From: Ascaris suum
Lineage: Eukaryota > Nematoda > Chromadorea > Rhabditida > Ascarididae
Length of the DNA: 64,000 nt
Reading direction: 5' to 3'
Assembly: GCA_013433145.1 (NCBI GenBank)
Contig: CM024179.1
Span: 6,421,300-6,485,299, forward strand
Under the pieces are notes generated by a model, which saw only the letters and a list, made by a program, of their open reading frames with translations, searched no databases and was not told where the DNA came from. The position numbers were made by a program, and so were the translations under genes. This document shows positions 13,886-24,627 of the stretch, one piece after another (position 1 is the first letter of the stretch; each line of letters opens with the position of its first letter).

Positions 13886-14728
13886 TATCCATCACAGAAT
13901 TTCATTACGTGAGATAGTCGCTGCAGTGCTATCCGTTGTTTGCATACTACACAACTGTGGAAATCGGTGAACAACTCGGCGAGTTCTGTTGACTTCCTAG
14001 CAGATAAAATAAGCGCAGTTACAGCTATAAGGGCGCATTGGCGAAAATTTGCTGCTAAACGCAGAGTGCTCTTTACATCCGTCACCCATACGATGGAATT
14101 ATCAGCGAAAGCGTGATAATTGCCGGGGCGTGATCAAATAGCGTTATCGGCTGTCGTTACTCCATGTGGAAGACCAAAATGACTAAAGCTCTCCCGAAAG
14201 CGCAGCTTCTGGGCATTGTTTTCTTCAACTAGGTTAGCAGATTGGCATTTGCCGGGTTCAGAGGAATGTTAGGGGATGAAATTTTCGTTTAGGAAAACGC
14301 TTAGCGGTTCGGTGATTAATCGCAAGGGTTCACTGGGGATGGTGGGTCGAAATCCTCTCTTTTCTTCTAAGGGCATGAATTTGCCTGAAAATTTTTGTGG
14401 TTCTTTGACGAGCACCTAGTCACTCAACTTAGAGAACTCTCTTGCCAGAGATTCCCAGAAAAGCGCACGTCCTGGTTGACGTGATAATTGTGCCCTGGCC
14501 ACTGTGTGTTGGGGAGGAGGGAGAGGGGGAGGACAATATAAACATAAGCAAATCGCAAACAGTGCAAGCATATGTAGCCACGTGTACTTGTTTTAGCATC
14601 TGGATTTTTCTGTGATAAACAGGTTTTAAGTGCTGCACTTATCATATCTGACCGCACACTTGTTGTACCCCCACCTTTATTGTCTACAGGTTTGGCTGCC
14701 CATTTGTATAGCAATTTTATTTACCACT

Positions 14729-14935
14729 GCGCACCGCGGTGCATCCCGGAAGCAAAGGGTTGAATGTCCATCCATGAGGGTTGAACCGAGACAGGACACC
14801 CCTTGTGCCTTCCTGCGCGCTACAGGCGCGAGTCGTGCTGTAAAACTAATTTTTTATTCAGCACCGCGGTGCATCGACGAGACTAGATGTCGAGGATCAA
14901 GTGCCAATGAGGTTTGAACCGAGGCAGATCTTCTA
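14729..14935. repeat. Diverged direct repeat with a 12-bp palindrome
   Basis: Two loosely similar units about 133 bases apart in the centre of the inverted duplication. Each starts with the perfect palindrome GCACCGCGGTGC followed by atc, and each later has a ga(g)ggttgaaccgag / gaggtttgaaccgag motif. Nothing coding was recognised. Confidence 0.6.
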
Positions 14936-16170
14936 TCGTAGTCTTCGTTGCGGTATAAGCTCAAGTAATACCGCTTTAACACCATTATCACTTCGCACAG
15001 CAGCGTGTCGCCATTGATGGAAGTCAAGTAGCCACGACGGCTCTTTGAAGCCGAACCCCAAACAAGCATGATGTGAAAAGATCCCTTCGCTACATGAAAC
15101 TTGTTATCGGACAGATAACGTCCTTTCCTTGTCCCCTTCAATTTGAAAAAGGAGCGATTAAAACAAACACATAGTGATGGCAGGGTTCGTTCCTGCAATA
15201 ACATATTGAATCTTACACGACAATTCATTGTTGTAATATTTCCCGAACGATTTTAATGAGCCCGGCATAAATTTGGCTCGTACACTGATATTGGCACTGC
15301 AGCGGGTGAAAGCGATGTCCGAAAACTACGGTTTCGGGATAGGTTTAGTGGCCTCGATCCCTCATACCGATTAGGATTGCCCTGGTACACCACGTACCTC
15401 GATTACCTGGGTGTGCGAATTTGTTGTTGACTGCGGCTAATTGAATTCTGTGCTGAGGAGCAAGTGTTTGCCAGTGTACATCGATAATTATAACCGCGTT
15501 TGTGTTTCTACAAGAAAGTGGGAAGAACTCAGTGGGTCTTTCAGCGCTTCAAACAACTGCGAACTCGTCTGCGCTGGGAATAATAGATTGCACTGCAACG
15601 AGCATTTTATGTAATAAAATTCTCTGATAGATAGATAGATTTGAGTAGTTTTCTGCACGACTACTTCCGTTCACTGTTCCAGTCTCTGCATGAAGGAATG
15701 TTATAAACATTTTGTTCACTTATTTATTACATTTATGCGTGCTTTCATCCGTTTATTTGTTCACTGATTAATAAGTTAAGTTTTTATCGAATTATAATAT
15801 AGTAAGATGCGGGAAGAGCGTACAACAAACAGCCAACTGATTGCAGTATGGCTTCCACAATGAAATATCACCATATCAAACACTCAATCATTGCGAAACA
15901 GTACACAATTGCTGCAGTTGGATAGGTGTCAGCGTGATGTGTGGCAATACAGCAGGTGGGAGCGCAATACTTTCAGAAGTGACGAATTTTGGAACAAGAC
16001 GAGAAAATCTCTTTTTTCGCAGGTTGCATTAAGTTTATTTCACACATTTAAGTTAAAATTTGAAGAGCACGCTACGTGAATGAACCTCAAGGTAACGTTT
16101 GAGTTTCCGATTGCTATTACATCCAAACGTCGCAGTAATGTTGTGGGGTGATATGGTCAACATATGGCTG

Positions 16171-17260
16171 TAGCTTTTTAAGGGTGAATACGATCTGTGG
16201 AAAAGAGGAAAAAGTAATGGCGCAGAAAGAATATCGGCTCGGAAAATACCGCAAAATGTTTCGAGGTTTATCGAATTCCAGTTCAACGCTAGCGTTTTCC
16301 GTCGAATTTCGTCAAAAACTGAACCATATGAAAGACAGAACCGATTTCCATTAACTCTAATTCCTAAATGGCATTTTTCGTTCAAACAGTTCTCGCAGAA
16401 TGATTTTAAAATATTGTTTCCGATACCAGTGGTGGATCGAATAGAAGGATACGAAAGCTTACGACGAAAGGAGTAATTGTTGGCGTTCGGTGAGTCAGCA
16501 CTTTCCCGATATTTCTATTTTTGCATACTGTAATTGCATCTTCGTCACTAACTTTCGACAGACATTTTGCCCTGGGCCGAAATGACATTTCTGTGTATGT
16601 TACGTTCGTGGACGAAATAATCAAGAGACGAATGGAGTGCGAATGACTAGTGCAAATGGCCGCAGCACGCAAGTAGTCAGGGAGTAAACGCTGCAGCAAC
16701 GCGGCTGAAGAACCGTGCACGTGCCGAATAGGAACTGATTTTTGGGCGCGGAATTTATGCTGCCATACGGGACAACGGGGATAGAGGACCAACGTTAGTG
16801 CAACATTGCTGAACTAAACTCGAAATGCGGTACTGCGACTGTTCGCGTCTCTTTTGCCTGTCTCAGTCAAATCTGTTCGTATCAAGGCTGATTGCATCTC
16901 GCTCTCCATTATATCACATCCGCTTAACCTTAACAAGCGACTCTTCGCCTATCCTCTCTTGAATTTTCCTCTGGTCGCAATAACAATATGTTCCTTGTAC
17001 AGGAACTGTGGCATCCCCGCACCTTCCCAGGATTGCTTTTTTCCTGTAGCCCTTCCTCTCCTCCTTTTCGACAGTTGAGACGATATTTCCTACAAATTTT
17101 CAGAAACCCCTCGAGGCCAATTCTTCCGCATAAAATGACCGGACTTTGGGGCTGGGACTGGCAGTAATGCAGCCCCAGCATGTCGTTCCAAAGAATGTTA
17201 AGAGCTTCCGAGATGGCCAAAGCAAAAGTCTCGCGAGGAACAACAAGGTCATTTTGGTAA
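16171..17260. other. No supportable gene
   Basis: Open frames such as the 128-codon minus frame at 16792-16406 and the 121-codon minus frame at 17295-16930 show no family motif and cannot be joined to neighbouring exons. This is probably the region downstream of the bZIP gene. Confidence 0.5.
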
Positions 17261-17266
17261 TTTATT
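17261..17266 (-). terminator. Candidate poly(A) signal of the bZIP gene
   Basis: TTTATT on the plus strand gives AATAAA on the minus strand, about 665 bases after the bZIP stop codon. I saw no earlier canonical hexamer between 17929 and 17266. If used, 17929-17250 is a long 3' UTR. Confidence 0.35.
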
Positions 17267-17929
17267 GAGAAGAAAACTATATAAAACAGAAACATTCACG
17301 CGAGACAACACAAAAAACATGATAAAACAGCAGTTGCCGCAGCAGGTGGCTCGTACTGCACGTGCTCCCTTCTCCTTCCAAATGGAACCAGCAGCACCCC
17401 GCAGGGTCATCTCAAAAAGGACAAGCCTGTTTGTTATTCCAACGTTGTCGCTCATATCGCACAGTCCGCACTCAGTGCTGCCCTTATTCGCTGCATGAAC
17501 ATATGAAATCTGTGCTGTACGAGTCTTGCTCGCCCTCTCAAAGTAAAATACACCACCGCTCGCTCAGATTAGATAACATAATATGTACATAAGAAATAAG
17601 CATAGGTATTGAAAAACGACAGCAAAAAATCACAAATAAAACAGCACGACACACCAGCAATCTCAGAACAGGAATAGCTTGTACTTTACTATCTGACGAT
17701 ACGGCATGAAATGACCAGATGATCCGATGATGACGTTGGCCCGAAGTGATAAGATTTTACCTTCATATAAGCTCAAACAACGGCTCTTTTGTATGAACCC
17801 AGAAATCGTCATATTTGGAACAATGGCCGCAACATGTCGTATCCCTAGGAGAAGCTGGCAACGGGGCCCGCAACCCTAATTTAACCGTCACTTTAGAACC
17901 CATTATATTATACGTGGCAAGGATAGCTT

Positions 17930-20900
17930 TCACCCAGAGATAGCTTTCATCATGATTTCTTTCAGGTTGTTGACCTGTCTTTCAAGATCGCCCACCGTTG
18001 CTAACAGCTCGGTATTTCGTTTTTTCAGCTCTACCTCTTCCTCCTTCAACGCCTGGAACTTCTCCTGGCGCTTACGTCTCGATCTCTGTGATGCGATGTT
18101 GTTCTTGTCCCGACGTCTCCTGTACTCATCGGGAGTTTCAAGGCGTGTCCGGCTGGCAGCATAAGTCACGTCGCTCACTGTTGAATCTGGTTTTACCGCC
18201 AATGCAGATAATGTCGGTTGCGCGGCTGACGCTGGTTCAGTATCGCATATGATTCCGCGCTCTGGTGGAGTCGACGAGTCTGCAACAAACTCTCTTATGC
18301 GACGACCACAAAACAAGGAAATAAGCGGGCCGCAAAACTGGTCTTGACAGGTGAACTATGAAATCCATCTTGAACGATTAAACGCAATTAATTAATCTCA
18401 AGCTTTAGAAGTCGCATTGAGCAAAAAAAAAAAAACATTTGAAAGCTCTCACATCCAGGATCCTTGAGCCTACTTCTACAAGTCGCTTCTGACAACATTT
18501 TCGATTATAATATCAGCAGCTCGAGTGTTGAGTAGCAATGAGCACTTTTTAAGCCACTCACTGCATCCAACTACTTCATTTATGTTCAACTGCAACTTAT
18601 GTGAAAACACTGCACTTACATAGAACACCCTCCAACTCCCTCTACTACTCACGCTATTCCTTTCCACTATCACCTCAACCAAATTTTTATACACTTCATG
18701 ATATAGAGGATTGCTTACAGTTATATAAAACCAAAGAGACCTTGCCGGACTCCGGCAAACTGAACAACGTATCATTACACCCGTTTAAACACATTAACAG
18801 GAACTGCACGAATCATAACTTCTGTGGCCAGGAATGACGTTCCTTGGTAGTCACTGCAAATCAAACGATGTTCCCAGGCAAACAACCGAGGAACGTCGGC
18901 CGTGTCCAGCCATCTGCCAAAAACGATGACAGGTAGGCGAAAATTTAAGAAAATCGATTTTTTTCGGCTGCTTCTTGCTCGCTTACTGCCTTAAAAGCTC
19001 CCTTCTTATGACACCTGACTGCCGTCGGAAAGAAACAATAACTATGTGAGGTTCCAGATCAACAAAGAAAAAAAAAATTAAGCAGCGCTCCACTGCCGCA
19101 AAAACCTCATTACTTGAGATGCCGATAATGAATTTAAGTTTCTGATTGTATTGTGCACTTATTGCCTCATAGCGCCCAGATGACCACCACATATTACTAA
19201 AATCTTCAAGCATTTCGAAGTTGGCCTGCACATCTAAGAAGCATTCTAATCCTTGACTCCGCCGGGGTCTGCTGGCTAGCCTGAGAATTGGGAAAAGAAG
19301 AAGCCGAAAATACCCAATTTCTGAACAGCACCCCGGCGCATGAAAACCCCGTTGGCGAGAAGTGGGAATGATCTGATTATTCCTAAGAAGAAAATGAACC
19401 AGCACGGTCAACAGCGCCACCACAACAATTCAAAAACCGTTTCAATGAGATGCAATGAGGAAAAAACTGGCCTGTGATCCATACAGCATATACGTACTAC
19501 GGCAGCCTTCCTGTGTCGCATCCACCGTTGAGCAATTTATCATACAGCTCAACCAGAAACAGCTCATTTCGTTTCTCATTACGACCCCCCCCCCCCCCCA
19601 TGTGCAAATAATACACCAAGTGGAAACTAACCTTCTCTGTGCTGAAGATACGGCTCGAGGTTGGTAAATGTTTCAAGATATGTAGGCGAAACGTTAGCCG
19701 CTCCGCCCTCGCATGGCCCCATTGATGATGTTGACGGCAATGGTGAAAGAAATTCGTTCAAAATCGACGGGTCCTGCAAATAAGGCTCAATTATGGTAAC
19801 ACAAGTTGTCAGCACATAACGTTCTACTAAGTCAGAGTGGACAGCGTGCGAAGAAAGGCCTGCGTTTCAACCTTAGGTAACCTAGCTGAGACAACAAGTG
19901 ATAAAGCTATCGTCGCACACACCACTTCTCGGGCAAGGTCACTATTTATCAACAAGTCTACTATTTCATGCTCTCCGACATTCAACTGCTTTCAGCTGGT
20001 TCTGTCGAATACCACAATCAAACCCCCACTAGGGAACGATCACCTCTGAGGCGACGGCAGTTAGGCACGCCTTCTTCACGCAAGAAACATTCGTGAATGT
20101 GCGCAAAAGATTTGCCTTTGCCTGACCTCGAGTGAGACGACTGAAAATGCTACCACTATTTTGTCGAGTTCGATCCCTCCATAGATGGCCGTGAAAAGTA
20201 GCGTCAGACGAATAAGGACCAGTATGCTGCATGAGGGAAGTAAAACACCAGCTTACTTTAGACAGCGAATAGCAGCAACCAGCCGGCTAACTTATAACCA
20301 AGCGCTTTCATACTGAATCAACGTGATGTAAGATCGCATCCATTTAATACGCAGTGTGTGAGCAATATTGCACAACATTGCGTCAGACCACGCCCATACA
20401 CGTACGTCATCACTCGCCGCAACGCAATGACTCACGAGTGCGCAAGCCAGACTAGGGGTCGCGTAAGCCTTACTCGGAGTACCCTCCATTTCCGTATACG
20501 CGCCCTTCTCCCTTCTGTTCGCATTTCTATACAGCGGTAAGAATAGACGTGATGTGTATTCGGACTAAAAGAAATCTTTTGAGCAGCTCTTTGGTAAAGT
20601 CGTAAGGGGGAGCATTTCACTTCTAATTTTCTGGTTGAACTCAATCTCACAACTGATTCCCCATAAGCAGTTCTTCGCCACTCAGTCAAAAGTAGATTTC
20701 GACTCCATCCCTCGATTTCGAAGTTAACTTGGTTAGACTTCCTCTCCACGGTCAGCGACCGACAAACACGCTAAGAATGCAAAAGAACATATGTTTCGAA
20801 CGCCAACTTAAACGTTAATCAATCCAAACCGTGAATAGCTTCATTGCTTTTCCCCCTTAAACCGTCACATGAACCCAGAGTTTCAGAAGATCCACTAGCC

Positions 20901-22162
20901 TCTTCATCAGGCTCCCTCTCTCCTCTTCTGCCAAATCATCCCTTCCGAACCCCTAGCAGAAAAACATCTGTTCACCTCATGCCAATACCTGTTCTCATCA
21001 TTTACCCTGCTTTTCTTTTCTGGCTTTTTCGTCGAACCCATTCTGAGCAGACCACTCCTTAACCATTCTCACTTGGGTTAGCCGTCCAACTGCCCTCCTA
21101 TGCGCAATTCGCAACAAAGACCGTCCTCAAGCAGCAACATCTTTCGTTGAGTCTGCACAGAATTCACTTTTCTACAGGAACTGCGTACGTCGCAAAGAAT
21201 GCACACGATACAGCAGCTGGATAATTTTCTATCAACGACGTGCACCTATTGACGAGTTCACCTCCCAGTTGATAAAACCAGCCATCCCAGAATACTACCG
21301 GTATTTTGCAGAGAGGCAAGCTCATCAAAAAACAATATACAAATCTGCCCTCGAATAAAGCTCAGCACAAATGAATGCGATGCGGCGGAATTGCAACTCT
21401 TATGTGTGCTTATTACTCGAGATATACAAATAAAGGCTTTCGACAACGCTTTATATAAATTCAAAAACATGTTGGAGTGTGCCGAATTAGCGTTAACAGC
21501 ACGAATAAGTGGCGAGAGTGTATAAAACATACCAATTCAATAGGCGCAGTGCTCGTTGAAGACGCGATAGGTGCTCCGTAAGGGTGATCGAGCTGAACGG
21601 CAACTGAATCTTCATAGTGATCTTCGCGGATGATCGCCTCGAATGTTGACTGGGCTGGCACTACAGCCGTCGGAGACCCATTGTCTGGTGCATTAAGATA
21701 GTGATCCAACTCGGCCAGATCGATGAACGACCCCATCAGAGTGGAATCGAGGTCAAGCGAATCTGGTTGCTGACTGCTGACAGCGCACGGAAGTTCCACC
21801 TGAGACGCGTTCGCAGACATATACTGGAAATCGGTGGTGGATAAACCAGCCAACGGCATACTGTCATCAACATCTCTGTGGAACTCTGTTCCGCTGCAGT
21901 TAGTGAGAAAATGCTTAGCGTTGGGCTGTTCTTGTTGCTGTGTGTCGTGCGCGGGTGCTGTGCTGCTAGATGTGGGTGCAAAAACGTCGAGTAGCGATGC
22001 AGAAGGCGAGGCTTCGCTCGCCGAAGGAGAGTAATCGTCTTCATAGAGTGGCCTGAGGTCGGCGTCGTAACGCGGTGCCACATAGAATTCGCTGAGCGGA
22101 TTAAATTCGTCCAACAGCGGACCGAGTTCGTCCACGTCGTAACGTGGCGGCTCGAGGCTCAT
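17930..22162 (-). CDS. bZIP transcription factor, complete, three exons
   Basis: Exons on the minus strand are 22162-21533, 19773-19632 and 18279-17930. Phases fit exactly (630 + 142 + 350 = 1122 nt) and give 373 residues. Donors are GTATGT and GTTAGT; acceptors are ttatttgcag and tttgttgcag. The C-terminus is a canonical bZIP: the basic region has RDKNNIASQRSRRKR with N317 and R325 eight apart, then leucines at 335, 342, 349, 356 and 363 form a five-heptad zipper. The N-terminal 300 residues are acidic and Ser/Pro-rich, with DELGPLLDEFNPL near residue 10, typical of an activation domain. It should bind DNA as a dimer in the nucleus. The start is the first in-frame ATG, 38 nt after a good 3' splice site (cttttag at 22201). 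The basic region recalls C/EBP-type proteins more than ATF4. C. elegans ZIP-2 is a candidate orthologue but that is unproven. Confidence 0.9.
19585..19599 (+). repeat. Poly-C run in bZIP intron 2
   Basis: Fifteen consecutive C in the intron between bZIP exons 2 and 3, about 30 bases downstream (minus strand) of the exon 2 donor. Confidence 0.9.
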
Positions 22163-23970
22163 AGTCGAGTACGATTTGCAAGGGGTACGGTTCGTCTCCA
22201 CTAAAAGTGAAAACAGTTATCTTTGTAGCCCCATCCATTTCGCAAAGGAATTGTCCTAACTACCTGCTGTCAAGAAGGAACGGTGAAGAGTTCCATCAAG
22301 GAATAACATGTTAGGAGAGAAAATCAAAATTTCGTTCCCAATTTTGATGTTATGCGTGTTCTACATTCAAAACCATTGTAAAAAATCAATCAGAAGTTCC
22401 GATTAATTATGCGTATTTTTCTTACCACACAACTATTGGCTCCTTAATTCTTTCATCCGAAGTATAAGGTTTTACAAACTCTCTTGACAGCTGCTTCTAT
22501 GTCTACAGCGGCAAAATGAAGATGAGACCAAAGTTTATACTACGAAACAGTAGAGGTAAGTAAGAAATTTTTGAATTTATGTGCGGATCCCCCGCAACTT
22601 TGGTCGCTGATGTGTCCCAAAGAAACTGCTGCCATGTCGACCGCCATGCTTGTCAATTCGGATTCTTACAGCTAATATGCATCCTCAGCGACTACCTTCC
22701 TTCATCACTCGCCTACGGCATCTGTTCTGTAGAACTGCTCATAGTTTCGCATATTTTCGGGGTAGCTATGCTAGTCTGAAGTGCGCGTTTCACTTACTTT
22801 CTTTACGCAGCAGCTTGGAACAAACGCTTACACTGCTTGCTCCAAATAACCACGTATACAAGAATTCGAGCTCATCTTTAAAGAGCGGGTTCAGTGCATG
22901 TTCGTGTTCACTCTTATGCGACTTTCAGCAACTGTATGCATTCTAATATGCTCACCACTTTGCGAAGCGTCTATCAGTGTGCGGTTGTGCTCCGACTGAT
23001 CTGACAAATGACGTTCGATCGGTCGAAGAGTTTCGCTTGGAGCGCAAAATGCACTTGACGAATTCGTCTTTTTGTCGTGTCCAATAAGTACAATTTTCGC
23101 CCTGTACGGCGATGAGTGCGTTGGGCACGATTCGGCTTGAGTACAGCGGAGAGTTGAAGCGTCGTGAGACAAGCTGAACACAAAAGTTTACTGCTTCGCT
23201 GAAATCACTTCTAACCTACTTTAAAACAAGGTCTTGAACGCTGCAGGGTTTACCAATCTTCAACGATTTCCGTGCAGAAACTTATGGATTCTCTTAGAAC
23301 TACATCGACTCCCTCCCACTTTCAGGCGTTGTTTTCATGCGGTTACAATGCTACTTTTTTCTTTATGCATTGTTTCTTAGCAAAGAACGATTAGAAAGTC
23401 GTTATCTAATTGTGGACAGAATTCGTGGACGTTCTGACGAAGATGATTTTCAAAATTGCCAAACCACATCGCATTCCCGATGAACCCAATCTTTGCCTTC
23501 GGATTCGACCTTCAGAAGACACTGATGCCTGCTGTTCGACACAGTAAGAGACGACAAAACGGAAAAGTGAATTCAAACAAGCTACAAGCTTGATCTCTCA
23601 AAAAACATTTACAAGGAAACTATGAGCATAGCATTTCATTTGCTTCACACTTGCTTCAGATAATCATTTTTCGCTTCGTCTTCTCTCCTGTTTCGAAATT
23701 TCTACGATAAAGTACCTTTGTGTAACGGGAGTTTTCGTCTCCAAAGCGCGGGCTGCGTATTCTGTAACGGCGTGCGGGTCCGAGACGCAGTTTTCGTATG
23801 TGCAGTCCGTGCTCGTAATCCTTCTCGATCGGCTTGAGCGAGGTTCGACACGATCGGAGGAAACCTTGCTCTTCTTGGCTTTGACTTTCGACCTGCCTTT
23901 GTTGGCAGGCCGATTGAGGGGAGCCGCACATAGCGGCGAACGCGATGGTGGCGATACTCTGGTAGGACAT
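22159..23970 (-). CDS. Upstream ORF in the bZIP leader (candidate), spliced
   Basis: If leader exon 24065-23716 is spliced to the bZIP first coding exon (acceptor after 22201), its first ATG (23970) opens 85 codons up to the donor AAAG/GTACTT and a further 13 codons after it. It ends at TGA 22161-22159, which overlaps the bZIP ATG (22162-22160) as ATGA. The peptide starts MSYQSIATIAFAAMCGSP, is rich in Arg/Lys (RKLRLGPARRYRIRSPRFG) and matches no family I know. If the donor is not used, the same frame runs on to a stop at 23656 as a 104-residue ORF, so a small independent gene is the alternative. Its likely role is regulatory: ribosomes would reach the bZIP start by reinitiation or leaky scanning. 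Confidence 0.45.
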
Positions 23971-24065
23971 GGCGTGAAGTTCTCTGATCGAAGACCTTCA
24001 GTTGCGCTCTTTGAAATTGCGATAAATGTGACGCGCCGAGCTAACGCGTCACTCTCGTAGAAACC
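23716..24065 (-). other. Candidate bZIP 5' leader exon
   Basis: It has a strong acceptor (a T9 run then GCAG, ending 24066) and a weaker donor (AAAG/GTACTT at 23716). It is 350 nt long and more GC-rich than its flanks, with almost no stops in any minus frame. Joined to the exon at 22200, the bZIP frame stays open back to a TAG near the start of this exon but contains no ATG, so the bZIP start remains at 22162. Confidence 0.5.
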
Positions 24066-24526
24066 CTGCAAAAAAAAATGCTGAGCAAACACCGATTAAT
24101 TAGAATAGTGCATCAAAGCTTGTCCAAGAAGTGCCACTTCCTATTGCCTTTCGGCTTCCCTTGAGATGTATCACCCGCCAATGCGCATTGATTTCTCATA
24201 ATATCCTGGTGTTTGTTAGCACTAACAAGCACTGCGAATTTTTTTCTTGCCTCATTGTCCCATAACAATGACCTTTTCAACGCATTACAATCGCCAATTC
24301 AAGGTACGATAATATGAGGTCAAACTAGTTGCAATCGACCTTGCAATTTTAATAGACCTGATAGTGCATTCAGAAACAACAATAAAATCAAACGCATCAT
24401 GCAGTCGCGTAATAAGTTTTCGTTAAGTAAGGTGGTGTAGTGATACGGTTTCCACAACCAAGGTATTCTGATCGTTAAGCAAAGTTTAACCTCATTGAAA
24501 GAATTAGCTGAAATTAGACAACTTAC

Positions 24527-24627
24527 CTTTCGAGGAGTTTAGCCTTGCGACACTTGGCGACTCCCCTCTTTGACACTGTCGGTGAACTAACTGGAGCGCT
24601 GTAACACCCCGCGGTCCTTTTGAACTA
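24527..24627 (-). other. Candidate first leader exon of the bZIP gene
   Basis: It lies between a good acceptor (ccctttgttgcag, ending 24628) and a consensus donor (GAAAG/GTAAGT, exon end 24527). It contains no ATG, and none of its frames continues openly into the next exon, so it fits untranslated leader. An acceptor with no visible upstream exon would suit spliced-leader trans-splicing here. Confidence 0.4.

Larger units (their letters stand above)
13345..16170. mobile_element. Large inverted duplication / foldback-like element
   Basis: The left arm (about 13345-14090) reappears reverse-complemented as the right arm (about 15420-16170), around a unique centre of about 1.3 kb. Identity is very uneven. 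13741-13885 matches the complement of 15638-15782 at roughly 97 percent by eye. The flanks fall to perhaps 60-75 percent but stay alignable, for example ttgaggttcatt at the left and aatgaacctcaa at the right, or acttaaatgtgtga and tcacacatttaagt. C. elegans Tc4-type foldback elements and MULEs have such long inverted repeats, so a non-autonomous DNA transposon is one reading. An old inverted segmental duplication homogenised by gene conversion is the other. I found no transposase and could not define a target-site duplication. Confidence 0.65.

Noticed and set aside
18983..19423. 146-codon minus-strand open frame in bZIP intron 2
   Set aside because: It falls inside an intron whose boundaries are fixed by exact phase agreement, and shows no domain.
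21736..22083. 115-codon minus frame overlapping the bZIP first exon
   Set aside because: Shadow frame; the bZIP frame continues in phase through three exons to a canonical zipper.
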